Positions 34,693-46,259 of a DNA stretch of 64,000 nt are shown here, in pieces (the stretch's first letter is position 1; each line of letters starts with the position of its first letter). Under the pieces are notes generated by a model. That model worked only from the letters and a program-made list of their open reading frames with translations, did no database searches and had not been told where the DNA came from. A program made the position numbers and the translations under genes. Where the stretch lies: NCBI GenBank assembly GCA_030144725.1, contig JASKMD010000003.1:6067480-6131479 (forward strand), given 5' to 3'. This DNA is from Haematococcus lacustris (lineage: Eukaryota; Chlorophyta; Chlorophyceae; Chlamydomonadales; Haematococcaceae).

Positions 34693-34765
34693 GGCCGTGT
34701 AGCTCAATGGATAGAGCGCGGGTCTACGGAACCCGAGGTCGCAGGTTCGACCCCTGCCATGGTCA
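34693..34765 (+). tRNA. tRNA-Arg(ACG), copy 1
   Basis: The full cloverleaf folds. The acceptor GGCCGTG pairs with CATGGTC, using two G-T wobbles. The D arm is GCTC/GAGC, the anticodon stem CGGGT/ACCCG has loop CTACGGA (anticodon ACG, decoding CGN after A34 to inosine), and the T arm is GCAGG/CCTGC. The internal pol III A box (TAGCTCAATGG) and B box (GGTTCGACCCC) fit consensus. There is no intron and CCA is not encoded. No T4 run occurs in the first 50 bases downstream, so this copy may terminate poorly. Confidence 0.95.
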
Positions 34766-35329
34766 TCATTACTAGCATATTGTCATTCCTTATGCCCAGT
34801 TTGCTGCTGGCTGCTCACCACAACCTTCAGCCCCGTCGGTGACCTGCTGCAGGCCTTCCTGCTGCCACAGACGCCGCCCTGATGTCCTGTGTTGCTGAAC
34901 CTGCGTGCTTGGTGTCTTGTGCATGACTCATGGCAGCATCATGTGTGCAGCAGCTTTGTGCTTTGTCACCTGTGGTAATGGTGATGACTGGGATCCAGAG
35001 TGGCGACCAGATGAGGTGATAGCATCATCCCTTTTCAGCATTGTGAGGTGGCGGTCAGCATCTCGCACCAAACTTGCCTGGTAGTGGCCCCACTCATCCT
35101 GCCACAGGCCCAATGCAGCCAGGGAAGCCACACAGCCATCAGCCTCAGAGCCTGGTCCCAGCCAGGCAAGCCAGCAAGCGCACTGAATCTGAGCAGACAG
35201 CTGAGCCCACGCAGTCCGACAAGGGCACAGGCCATGGCAAGAGCAAGGCTTCCAAGGCACAACCAGCACCACAGCCTTACAGGTGGTTAGGCAGGGACTA
35301 CAACGCAACGCTTAACATGCAGCACACTG

Positions 35330-35451
35330 GGCAGAGCGACTGGCGTCCATTGGAGCTGTGCTCATGGATTCATCTGCCTGAGCTGCTAGCCAAGGTCAAG
35401 GAGTTCCCAGACCTGGGCTACAATTAGCTGCGAGACCGGCCACCCAAGGCC

Positions 35452-35483
<32 letters not shown>

Positions 35484-36367
35484 GGAGGCCATATAGTGCT
35501 GCCTTGCTTGAGCTGTCATCAGCTCACATCAGCGCATGCTTGTCATGCGAACTCTAGGCTACAACCCTGTCACAGGGGTCAGGCAATGATGAGGGTGGAA
35601 AGCGCACATGCCATGAGCATGGGAGCATAACTCCATACAGGCAAAACACCACCTCTAGTGAGGGTCCTATCATTCTGCCTTTGCCTTGGTGGTTATTGCA
35701 TGCTGGGCTGATGAGGAAGGTGCTGCAGTTGCAGTGCCTCAAGGCAAGCAAGGGAGGGAAACCAGACCTGGCCTCAAGCCGCTGCTCTGCCAGGGCTGCT
35801 TCAGTAAAAGGACACACAGCGGTATGCAAGCATCGAGTGCTGCACTGCCTGCTGGCAGAGCAGCATGTGCAATGCCAACACCCCAGCAACCACGGTGAAC
35901 CCCTGAAGGCCTTCGATGTCCATGCCTGTCTGCAAGTACCCAGGGCTGCTCTTACACCCCCAGGTGCCAACACCCCAGCAACCGACAGCCGTTGGGGGCT
36001 AAGTACCTGCCAGTAGCTGTTCTATCACACCTATCACACCTATCACACCAAGAAGGGCTGTCTGGGCGTCAACCCGCACGCAGATTGGCCTAGACTGTAC
36101 TCTGCTGGTCTCCATTGCCTGCTAAAGGCGAGCTCAACAGGAGCAGCGGCAGCAGCGGCAGCAGCGGCAGCAGTGGCAGCAGCGGCAGCAGCGGCAGCAG
36201 CGGCATGGTGTGTCAAGCAATAGATGCAGATTGCTGGTAAGAGGAGGGTCTGGGGGGGAAGACTGAGCGTTGTGCTTGCTGGCTGGCTGACTAGCAGGCG
36301 GGCGGGGCGGGGCGGGGCGGGGCGGGGCGGGGCGGGGCGGGGCGGGGCGGGGCGGGGCGGGGCGGGG
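35330..36367. repeat. Duplicated block, copy A1, ending in a GGGGC array
   Basis: This is highly similar over nearly its whole length to 46260-47801 in the same order: a segment around LELCSWIH and KEFPDLGY, a CAG run, a noncoding stretch with TATCACACC triplication, a GGCAGCAGC run, and a terminal GGGGC array (about 14 units at 36299-36367). Diverged partial relatives occur at about 39570-39740 and 63340-63620. The remnant peptides carry a stop in this copy, so I read it as a non-functional repeat of mobile-element type. Confidence 0.8.
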
Positions 36368-37460
36368 CTAAAGGACTGCATGCCCACGCTGGCACAATCG
36401 TTAGTGCCTCCAAGCCCTGCTTGGTCACTAATGCTGTGACCCGGGTGAAGTATCGCCCCTCCCTTCCAATAGCGCCTCTATGCTCTTGGGCTGGAGGTCT
36501 CACGCTACCTTTGCACCCTTCATGTCCTCAGCCATGCCTAGTGAGCCAGACTGCATTGGCTAGTCATGTGATGCAGCCAACTCAACACCTACACCAACAA
36601 AAGCCAGCAGGCAACCCTCAGGCACCATTGATGTTTGCTGCCTTAGCCTAGCCTACCCAGCCATGATGCTGTCAGTGCATTGGACCGGCCCTCTCACTCG
36701 CCTTCACTAAGTAATGCTCAGTATGCTCAAGTGGGCCTAAGTTGCTACTGCTGGCTGTCACTCAACTGCATGTGGCCCAGAGCGTGCCCTTGTATTGTTA
36801 CATGTCACACCACACTCAATGTTTGAAGCTGAGTAAGTTTCTGGTGCTATGCTGCTGGCTTACCTGACACTGTCTAGAACCAGCAGGCAGGCGGTGACTG
36901 TGTGTGTGTGGCTGGCTGTCACTGGCATGAGACCTCTTCCAAACCTGACCCACGTCTGCATGGGGCACTAGATTCGGCAAGTGGTGAGAAGCAAGTGCTT
37001 CATATTTGCACCCCCCCTCTTGCTTTGCCCCAGCCATTGACACCATAGGACAGTTGCCCAGCATGGTTGCCATGGGTCCAGCCATGCCTGCCTGCTTATG
37101 CTCAACATTGCTTATGCTCAACATTGTGCTTATGCTCAACATTTTGTTGAATAGACTATGGCCTATCACTACACAGCTTGGGCTAGAGAAATGAAGCTCA
37201 GAGGCTTGGTGGCTGCCAGCACCGAAGGATGGCAGGGAAGGCAGGTCTGCACCCTGCTGTACAATTGCATGGGTTTTACAATTGCATGGGTTGTTACGGT
37301 TGTGTGGTTGTACAATTGTTTTAGTGACTGTGGCATACCATTACAAAGCCTGGGCTGGAGGGATGCATTCATGGCTGCCAGGGCTCAGGGATGGCAAGTC
37401 AGGTAGCACCTTCATGTAGGGTGTCACCACTAACCTTCTAGGGCGCGGCGGGCCTTGGGA
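36368..37460. other. Unassigned repeat-region spacer
   Basis: No gene or RNA is recognised. A small CTTATGCTCAACATTG triplication occurs at about 37096-37143. Confidence 0.45.
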
Positions 37461-37482
37461 GGTGTTATGGTACATTGCAACG

Positions 37483-37652
37483 TACTGCATTGCACTGCCA
37501 TGCATTGCCTTGCATTGCCATGCCTTGCATTGCATTGCCATGCATGGCCATGTACTGCATTGCATTGCCATGCATGGCCATGTACTGCATTGCATTGCCT
37601 TGCAATCCCTTGCATTGCCATGCATTGCTATGCATTGCCATGCACAGCTGTG
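37483..37652. repeat. TGCATTGCCA-type decamer array
   Basis: Degenerate units of TGCATTGCCA/TGCATTGCCT, partly organised as a higher-order TGCATGGCCATGTACTGCAT unit. Many units are self-complementary around TGCA or CATG. Both strands give spurious Cys/His/Ala/Met frames. Confidence 0.85.
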
Positions 37653-38685
37653 CCTCTTGCGTTGTATTGTCGTCTGCTCATTGCGGGCCCGTTGTGGCTA
37701 AAGTATGTGTTTGCCACCTGACCAAGGTGTTTGCCACCTTCACCTGCGCCTCGGTTCACAATGCTCCGTACTCACCGCCCATGCTGTACAGGCCTGCCTG
37801 TTGGAATGTGCTGACATCATGACTGGGTCCCTTGTCGCCTATGGCAGTGACGAAGCTACTGCTGCAGAGGTATGATGCTGGGCATGGATTGGGCTTGCTC
37901 CCCTCTGCTTGCTCTGCTGGTGTGGGCAGGACAATGCCATCCAATAATGCCGGCGCTGAATGGCTCCTATTGCCCAACCTTGCCCATCCTGTATTGCCCA
38001 ACCTGTAGACACCGTGTGCCTCATAAGGATTGATGAATGATGTGGTATGTTCAGAGGGTGGGACAGCTACATGAGGCCACAGGCAGTAGCCGGTGGGGCG
38101 GTGCAAGGGTGTACACTGTACACTGAAGCACGTGTCAACCGGCGTCTGGTGTGGGGGGCTGGTTCAGATAGCTGGGCCTGTGCACTGACAGTGGTGCGCT
38201 CCCACTACGCCCTCCCTTGGTGCTCATGAGCATAACCTAACACAAGTTTGCGGCAAACAATGCTGCAGGGAAAGGTCCCAAGCTTGCATGACCACCATGA
38301 CGAAGTCTGTACTAGGCTACGTAGGCACTCTGGACCAGGTGAGCTCTGAGGGCTAGCACAGTGTCAAGTCTTGACCCACTAGTGCTTGCTCATCGTATAT
38401 GCATGCTTGCCAATAGGAAGAAGGGGTTGGGAAGGAAAGAATGAGTTGTGGTGCAAGTACATTTGCTAGCTGCCTGGCTGGATGGCCTATGATTGACATC
38501 CCTTGCACACTACCAGCTACCATGCTATCTACTGCCGTCCTGGAATGCACTAACTGTGCTTGCACTGTACACGTTGATCAGCTGAATTGTGCACCTGCGA
38601 CTCTGGTTGCATGCGACCTAATATCCACAACTCATTATAGTCAGGGCACGCCCATAATTCTAGGTGGCTCGGATTCCTAGAAAAG
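37653..38685. other. Unassigned spacer
   Basis: No coding or RNA feature is supported. The right end leads into an AT-richer patch with palindromes. Confidence 0.4.
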
Positions 38686-38755
38686 CCTAGAATTCTAGGC
38701 AAGAGGGACCTATAAAAAACCTAGAAAAAATGGCTCGAAAACCTAGAATTCTAGG
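38686..38755. repeat. Twin CCTAGAATTCTAGG palindromes
   Basis: Two perfect 14-base palindromes sit at 38686-38699 and 38742-38755. Partial CCTAGAAA units lie between them and an ATTCTAGG half-site lies at about 38657. The patch is unusually AT-rich for this window and starts about 300 bases upstream of tRNA copy 2. Confidence 0.8.
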
Positions 38756-38987
38756 CTAGGAAAAATTAGACTTCTTGGTTGGCGGTCGCTCCCTAATCAT
38801 AATCCTTATCCTACGCAAGAAGTCGGCACGTGGCTACTTCAACAACAACAAGTGACGACAAGCCGAGCCAGTGTTTGTACGAGCGAACGGCATTGTCTAT
38901 ACTATGATTGTAAGCATTCATTGTAGAGTTGCATGCATTCATGATCAGGCGATACCCAAACGCATCTACATCCATGATAATCTCCTC

Positions 38988-39060
38988 GGCCGTGTAGCTC
39001 AATGGATAGAGCGCGGGTCTACGGAACCCGAGGTCGCAGGTTCGACCCCTGCCATGGTCA
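38988..39060 (+). tRNA. tRNA-Arg(ACG), copy 2
   Basis: The 73 bases are identical to copy 1, with intact A and B boxes. A T4 run at 39076-39079 can serve as pol III terminator. The preceding 150 bases resemble the flank of copy 5 (shared AAGAAGTCGGCACGTGGCT). Confidence 0.95.
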
Positions 39061-41634
39061 TTGCTTTCTTGTTTCTTTTGCCCGTTGGGCGATCTGCTGC
39101 TGGCCTTGCTGCTGCAACCCACAGCAGCAAATTACTAGTGCCACATAGCCCTGGCACGCTGGCACAATCTTTATCACCGCCCGACATCGCCCTCCAGCTG
39201 CCCTATGCAGGTGTCTGACCATGCCTAGCCTTTATGGGCCATACCATCCACGATTGTCAAAGCCACACACCCAATGCCTCTCACATGACACGCACTGCCC
39301 CAGTCTGCCTGGTCTGCCTGAAGAGGACAGTGTGTTCATGTGCGCACAGTTACGTTGCCACCTCATACAGATTATACATTGAACAGCACCACCCCGCCAG
39401 TGCCACAGCTGAACTGACCAAACAATCCTCGGGGTCACCTCCCCGCTAGTAGCCTTAGTGCCACCTGGCTGCTGATTTAAAACAGCGGCTGGCTATTCCC
39501 TGTCTCCCTGAACTCCACCGCTATTTTGTAGGCTGTGTGCAGTCAGCGCAGCTGCATGCGCTACACACAGCTTTGCTTCAGCGCGCATCCAGGAGAACGT
39601 AACCTACCCTTCCATTTGTAGTTATCGCCCGCTGGACTGATGAGGGAGATGCAACATTTGCAGTGCATTGAGGCAAGCAAGCAAGGTCTACTGTGCCTGG
39701 CCTCAACCCGCTGCTCTGCCAGGGCTGCTTCTGTCCGAGCACAAAGAGCGTAACCTTGGTTCACGATGTTGAGCGGCGTCATGGTCCTGCCTCCACCTGC
39801 TTCTGCTTGCACGTGGCTGCTGGGCTCCGTGTCTCCAACTATTCATGCTTCTGGCCATGGCTTGGCTGCAGCTGCTACCACACCTGTTACCATGCAGCTG
39901 GACATGCTGCTTGGTTACGCACGTGTGGCATCTGATGGCAAGCTGTGGAGCTCAGGCTGCTTACTGGCATGAGACCTCACACCAGCTGAGAAACCTTCGT
40001 GCTTGGCTTAGATGGAACCTGGCTGCGGGCCTGCCGCCGCTGGTAGCCCTGCTGCTGCATAGCGTGCTTCCACTCTCTTTGGTCAGGCAGCCCATGCTAA
40101 GCCCTTACCCGGCTTTACACCTTGCTTGCTGGGCACTGAGTGCCTAGTCCTAGCACCTGCACCTTGTCACTTGCCGCGGGCCAGGCGGGCCAGGCGGTCA
40201 ATGTCTACTAGAGGCTTCATGCCTCTGGGCTGTGCTCTGTTGGTGAAGGGAGCGCACGCGCAGCTGTATGTCTGCCCATGGCTACTGTGGTGGTCATGTA
40301 TTAGTCGCCCTTGACAAGGAAGGGACAAGCTGGTGGCATGCTGTTCGTTGTCTATGCATTCTCTGGCACTGCTAGCCAGTGCAGCTGGGCTGAACGGGAT
40401 CATGCTGGGCCCGCTTGTTTGTGTATGGGAGGGTTTGACAGACCAGGGCGGGCGGTGGCGTGTTTAGAGTGGAGTATTAAGTTCACCCCAGGCTATCACA
40501 GCATATAGCCTTACACTCAGCGCCCCGAGCGCTACTGTGGCAGGGTGTCGGGGCATGGCGGTGAAATCACCAAGGAGCTGGTTGAACTGAGCACTATTAC
40601 TGCATTGGGCAGGGCTGTGGCTAGTGGTGTTGGCCATCACCGTGGTGATCTGCACCGTGTTGACCTCCAGCTTGTTGGACTACAAGTGCAGCAGCCTATA
40701 GAGTGAGAGTGGCCACTGTGGCAGCAACTGCCGCAGTGGAGGGGTGGCGCATGGCATTTGCCTTGGCTCGGCTGACAGTTACTCTTCGAACCCTACTTGT
40801 TGTGCCCCGGGTAACAAGCCTTGACGCGGCTTTACACTCACTTTGCTGTGCACTGGGTGCACCTGCATGCACTGGGTCTCTGCACTGGATGCACTGGGTG
40901 AACCTTGTCTCTTGCCGCCGGTGGATGGCCATCGCCACCTACTCCACCTAGTATAGTTGGTGTAGCGTGTGGGAGTTGTAGGTGGTTAGCCTTTTAGCTT
41001 TTCATGTGTATGAGGGTGCAGGGTTGAAACTGGTTTGATCAGAGCCGGGTGTCCAGGTTGGCTTTAAGGGCAGTTGGTGCGCTGCGGCGATGGCCTTATC
41101 CTTCCCGACTGGTCCAGCGGCAACTCAAGACCCTCTGTTGCGTACCGTCTCGTAGAAGTGTGCTGTGCATAAGGGGTTGTGGGCAGCTGTGGCTGTGTTT
41201 GAGAGAGATGGCCAGGATGGATGTGGTGGCTGCTGTGACATTAGAATGGGTTGTGGTGTATGGGAGTTTGCCAGCTGCCTGGCTGAATGTCCAGCATTCA
41301 TGTCTTGCCCAGCATTCACGCACCTCGAATGCACATGCTGCTCACTGCCATGCCAGCTATCACCGTCTAGACTTGCCAAACTATGCTCTTGCCGTGCTAA
41401 GCTTTAACTGCCATGCTCCTTCCCTACCCAATGCCAACCTGATGCGTCTGCAAGCCTGCCTGCGTGTACCCTAATGCAGATAGATTAATGTATCCCTATC
41501 TATACAAACATTATCACGCGGCGGCCTGGTGATGACAAGCTGAGCCAGTGTTTCACGGAGTTGTTTATGCTCTGTCAGGCCGCCAATGGCGGGCGGTGAA
41601 TTTCAAATTCATCTTCACCCATGACAACTTCCTC
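39061..41634. other. Repeat-derived spacer
   Basis: About 39570-39740 is a diverged piece of the A1/A2 block, seen on the minus strand as ALAEQRVEARHS against ALAEQRLEARSG in the others. No other gene is supported. Confidence 0.5.
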
Positions 41635-41707
41635 GGCCGTGTAGCTCAATGGATAGAGCGCGGGTCTACGGAACCCGAGGTCGCAGGTTCGACCCCTGCC
41701 ATGGTCA
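41635..41707 (+). tRNA. tRNA-Arg(ACG), copy 3
   Basis: Same sequence and fold as copy 1. A T5 run at 41738-41742 is a strong pol III terminator. The 5' flank keeps the shared ACCCATGACAA block but differs further out. Confidence 0.95.
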
Positions 41708-41989
41708 CTCACCTCAGGTCCCTCCTTAACCTACACATTTTTGTCCCCCTGAGGTTGTGTGCTTCAACACTAGCTTTGCACCGCTGGCTGCTCACTTTCA
41801 AGTACATAATGATGATGGCATGCTTATGGCTTCTCACAGCTGTCTACCCTGCCCACCAGCTAACTCAGCTGACAATAGGCGATGACTGGAACTAACAAGC
41901 AAGAGCTGGTGACCAGGAAGGCCTGATGACTGTGGCTGTTATGACGGCCCTGACCCTGACCCTGACCCTGACCCCTACCCAGCACCTGT

Positions 41990-44400
41990 CGCCCCTTCCC
42001 TGTCTGCACCCCTGCCCCGCCTGAATTTAATGCCATCTTCAACCCCAAGTGCAGTGCCAGGGGGCTGATGCTGCCCCTTAAGAGTCAAACTGCTGCCCGG
42101 GCATCCATAATTGAGGCGAGGGCTGTGAGCCTCAAAGCCTGCGCAGCTGTCACCATCATTCTGCGCCATGGAACGAGCACGATGTGCAGTAGTGGGGTTG
42201 TAAGAGCGAAGGCCTGAGTGGGTGGGCTGTGGTTGAGAATGCGTAGGCTGCCAACCTCCTCAACAGTGAGGTGTGTGGGGGAAGTGCGAGCGCTTTGCAT
42301 TTAGGCATCTCCAGGTTGTGCCACAGGAAGGCATTGCCCCGCACCTGGTTGTCCTTGCCACATCCATAGCCATAGCGTGAAAAGCGTCACTTACCTCCGT
42401 CACTGAATAATGACTCGTCATCAACTGAAACCAGGCAGGCCCAAGCTTGGCACCATCACCGTCACCATCGTCACCAATGAGCTGTGGTGGTGCGGTGGTA
42501 GCAGCAGTATCATATGTTGTGGAGATGGAATGACATGCTTTGACGCTGCATGTGAACCAACCTCCTGCTCCTGCTATGGATGCCTATGACCAGCCACGCA
42601 GTCACTCAGTCACTCAGCATAGCAAGCAGCGCTGAGTTGTGGAGGCAGCTGCCAGACCTCAGAAGTTATTACAAAGCAAGTCATTCCATCAACTCGGCAT
42701 AGGATGCTGCTGCCACCCCCGCAGCAAGGCAACCGGGTGTAGTATGTGTTATGGTGCCGTCTTGCCTTTGTGGAGGCTGGCTGCTGAGTGGTCCTGCACC
42801 CTATCACTGCATGCTGCTGCAGGGGAGCTGGACATGGGGATGCGGAGCAGTCATCACCAGGCAGTGAGTCACCGCATGCGTCCACACCCTGATGATGTGG
42901 AGTAGTCTGCAGAGCGGTGCAGTGGAGTTGCTCTTCATTTTGTGAGTTCCCGTCACACGCCTCCACCCTGTTCACAATGACTGTGAGGAGCCTCCTGTGT
43001 GCACAGCCCTGCAGCCTGGTCAGAATGACATGAGGTCATCATGGGCTAGGTCATCAAGGGTGCTATGGATGATGCGAAACATGCGATCAGATTGTGACTA
43101 CCCTTGACACCATAGACGACCCCGGCTGCATTGACCCTGGATACTACATCACACAGCATAAGACCAAATTTGTCCATAACTGAGGCACAGGCTGTGAGCC
43201 TCAAAGCCTGCGCAGTTGTCACCATCATTCTGCGCCATGGAATGAGCACGATGTGCAGTAGTGGGGTTGTAAGAGCCGAGGCCTGAGTGGGTGGGCTGGG
43301 TGGCTGTGGTTGAGAATGCTTAGGCTGCCAAACTCCTCAATATTGAGGTGTGGGGGGGAAGTGCGAGCGATTGGCTTGCGGGCATCTCCAGGTTGTGCTA
43401 CAGGAAGGCATTGCCCCTTACCTGGTTGTCCTTGCCACAGCCATAGCCATAGCGTGAAAAGCGTCACTTACCTCCGTCACTGAATATTGACTTATCATCA
43501 ACTGAAGCCAGGCAGGCCCAAGCTTGGCACCATCACCGTCACCATCGTCACCAATGAGCCCATGTGGCCTGCTTGTTGCTGTAGGATCGTGAGCTGACGC
43601 GCTTCTGATATGGTGTGGCGACCCTATAGTGTGGTGGCACCTGAACTCTACCTCGCTGTGGTGCCATTTAGATAAACCTTGTCGTAGCTCCTTCGATTGG
43701 CTATGGTGGTGCTTGTTGAGGCAGTTGTGGAGGCTGTGGAGGCAGTTGTGAGTACCTTTAGCTGTGACTCTCCCCACCTGCTCCTGCCCCTTCCCACCTG
43801 CTGCCCTGCCCTCAGATCACTGCTTCCTCCGCAACTGCTGCGGTGGTAGCAGCCACATCCTATGCTGTGGGGATGGAATGACATGCTTTGACGCTGCATG
43901 TGAAGCAGCCTCCTGCACCTGCTATGGATGCCTATGCCTGGACCAGCCACACAGTCACTTGGTCAGTCAGCATAGCAAGCAGCGCTGAGTTGTGGAGGCT
44001 GCAGCTAGACCCCAGAAGTTGTCACAAAACGAGTCATTCCATCCCCACGGCATAGGATGCTGCTGCCACCGCAGCAAGGCAACCGGGTGTATTATGTGTT
44101 GTGGTGCCGTCTTGCCGTTGTGAGGGCTGGCTGCTGAGCGGTCCTGCACCCTTTCACTGCATGCTGCTGCAGGGGAGCTGGACATGGGGATGCGGAGCAG
44201 TCATCACCAGGCAGTGGTCAGAGCTGTGAGTGACCACATGCGGCCACACCCTGATGATGTGGAGCAGTCTGCAGAGCGGTGCAGTGGAGTTGCCATTCAC
44301 TTTGTAAGTTCTCGTCACACACCTCCACCCTGTCCACAATGACTATGAGGAGCCTCCTGTGTGCACAGCCCTGCAGCCTTAGTGAAATGACATGAGTTAT
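41990..44400. repeat. Tandem duplication, unit about 1.1-1.4 kb
   Basis: Matching stretches recur in order. 42115-42240 matches 43190-43320 and 42363-42480 matches 43438-43555 (both offset 1075). 42492-42560 matches 43845-43915, 42628-42730 matches 43984-44086 and 42914-43040 matches 44277-44400 (offset about 1355). The offset jump reflects about 280 extra bases near 43556-43840 in the second copy. No intact gene lies inside. Confidence 0.85.
41995..42125 (+). pseudogene. Fragment of the phospho-lyase gene (exon 5 and adjoining intron)
   Basis: Read on the minus strand, this stretch matches plus-strand 21590-21712 at about 85 percent by eye, with an internal gap of about 10 bases. It keeps GCCCGGGCAGCAG, CAGCATCAGCCCCC and TTGGGGTTGAAGATGGCAT. 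The parent segment spans the start of phospho-lyase exon 5 plus about 60 bases of the preceding intron. The copy is therefore DNA-level, not a processed transcript. The exon frame is broken. Confidence 0.7.
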
Positions 44401-45790
44401 CATGAGCCAGGACATCATGGGCCAGGTCAGCGTGGGTGACGTGGATGATGCGAAACATGCGATACCTCGGCGATTGCCGCAGCAAGACACCATCTGCCAC
44501 GTGAGTCATCATTGACGACCTTGTCCACAATGACCCTGGCTGCTAGATTGCAGAACATGACATAGAGCATGCCATCCCATTTACAAGGCATAGGATGCGG
44601 ATGCTGCCACTGCGGCACAAGCAGCAGCTACGGGGCAGCAGTTGGGGAGGGAGCAGTGAGCCAGGGGCAGGGCAGCTGGTGGGAGTGCCACATGGGGGAC
44701 TCGCAGGGGCGGTCGCTCTTGGTCTCATGCTATGCCCCCCTGAACCCGCTGCACTGCTGCACTGCTGCCTTCCTGGCAAACGCGCAACTTTCGCTAAAGC
44801 TGATTTACCCAGGGTAGGTGCACCCTTTGTGGAGCTAGGCCAAGGGCTGGGTCAGGGGCTGGTGTGACTACACCTGGACTGTATGGTCCTGAACGGCTTG
44901 CTCCACATCCTGCTGCCACTTGGTGGTGGTGGCAGAGCTTGGCCCTGTTCCTTGCCTCATCATGCCCATAGGTGAGCCACAAGGGTGGTTGCTCCAGCAC
45001 CCTTGTACTCACGACAGACAACATTCCAGCATCTCCCTTCCCAACTGCTGCATCACCAGTTATTGCTTGCATTGAGGTGGTGGCAGCGGCCTACGCCTCT
45101 CACTCTGACTTGTCACTAGTCTGCTTTGCCATCCTTTGTCTGCGGTGCGCTTCCCCGCACATTGGTTATAGGGAACGCACAGCACTTGGCTTGTCACATC
45201 ATGTGTCGTGCTGTTCACAGGGTTCACAGCACACCAGGGTGTACACCATAGAAGGCCAGGCTGAGCCATGCAAGCGTCACATGGGCATTGGTGAGCAGTG
45301 GCTCTGTGGGGCTTTTTGGGGGGCGTACACCATGACAGATCTTAGCATGGGTCGGGGAAGCAATCATCACTCTGGGCTTTGCAGCAACAACGCATGATGG
45401 TGCCTCTCCCATGGCCACAATGGCGTCTGATTGAAGTCATTGATGTTGGTTTGCTGGTGTGCTTTGTGAGCGGGTGGTTAGCTGCTTGCATAAATGTGTT
45501 TGCCTAGTGTTGAAACCCGCTGTACACACAAGCTGCTCACTGCCATGCCATCTGTTGCCATCTGTTGTCGACCTGTGGTGCACATACTATGCTTGTATCA
45601 TGTACCTGGATGTGCTACATTGCGCACCTGCAAGCCTGGCTGCATGAGTTGGTCTCTTACACATCAGGTCAGCACGCGACTCCCTCGTGATGACAAGCTC
45701 AGCTCTTGTTTGCACAACCACAACGATCATGCAGCCCATCTAGTTAGGCGGTATAACTCCAAACGCATCTCCACCCATGACAAACTCCTC
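44401..45790. other. Unassigned spacer
   Basis: No exon or RNA is recognised. The last 100 bases belong to the conserved 5' flank of the tRNA-Arg copies (GATGACAAGCTCAGC). Confidence 0.4.
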
Positions 45791-45863
45791 GGCCGTGTAG
45801 CTCAATGGATAGAGCGCGGGTCTACGGAACCCGAGGTCGCAGGTTCGACCCCTGCCATGGTCA
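45791..45863 (+). tRNA. tRNA-Arg(ACG), copy 4
   Basis: Identical 73-base gene. Like copy 1 it lacks a nearby T4 run. About 160 bases of 3' flank are shared with copy 5, including TTTATGCAAAGAGCCCCGCT, showing that the duplicated unit extends well beyond the tRNA. Confidence 0.95.
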
Positions 45864-46259
45864 TAGCCTTTATGTGTGTCTAGGATCACCAATTGGTGGA
45901 ATCTGGCCCACCCATTCCCGTTTGCCTCCCACACTTGCACATTCATCCTTGTTTATGCAAAGAGCCCCGCTCATCATGATGCCCCTTGGCTCTCCTTCAA
46001 GTCAAATACACTTTGAATGGCTTGTTTCTGCTAGGCTGCCCCACTCGTTTGTGATCACCCATTGTTGCTTCGCCTTTGATTCTCTATGCCCATGGGGCAT
46101 GCTGCTGCTGACCTTCCTGCATTTCTTTGTCTATTCCTGCTTTTTATGCTCCTGGTGCAGTCTGCTGGCCACTGGGGCAGTCTGCTGCTGGCTGCTCACC
46201 ACAATCTTATGCCCTGTGCGTGACCTGCTGCTGGCCTTCATGCTGCCTCAGACGCCTGG

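Noticed and set aside
35554..35973. Minus-strand frame of about 140 residues shared by both duplicate blocks
   Set aside because: Conservation between A1 and A2 is explained by recent duplication at the DNA level; no start context, motif or splice pattern supports it as a gene, though a transposon-derived ORF cannot be excluded.
37455..37822. Cys/His/Met-rich frames at the decamer array
   Set aside because: Regular spacing follows the TGCATTGCCA repeat, not a metal-binding protein.
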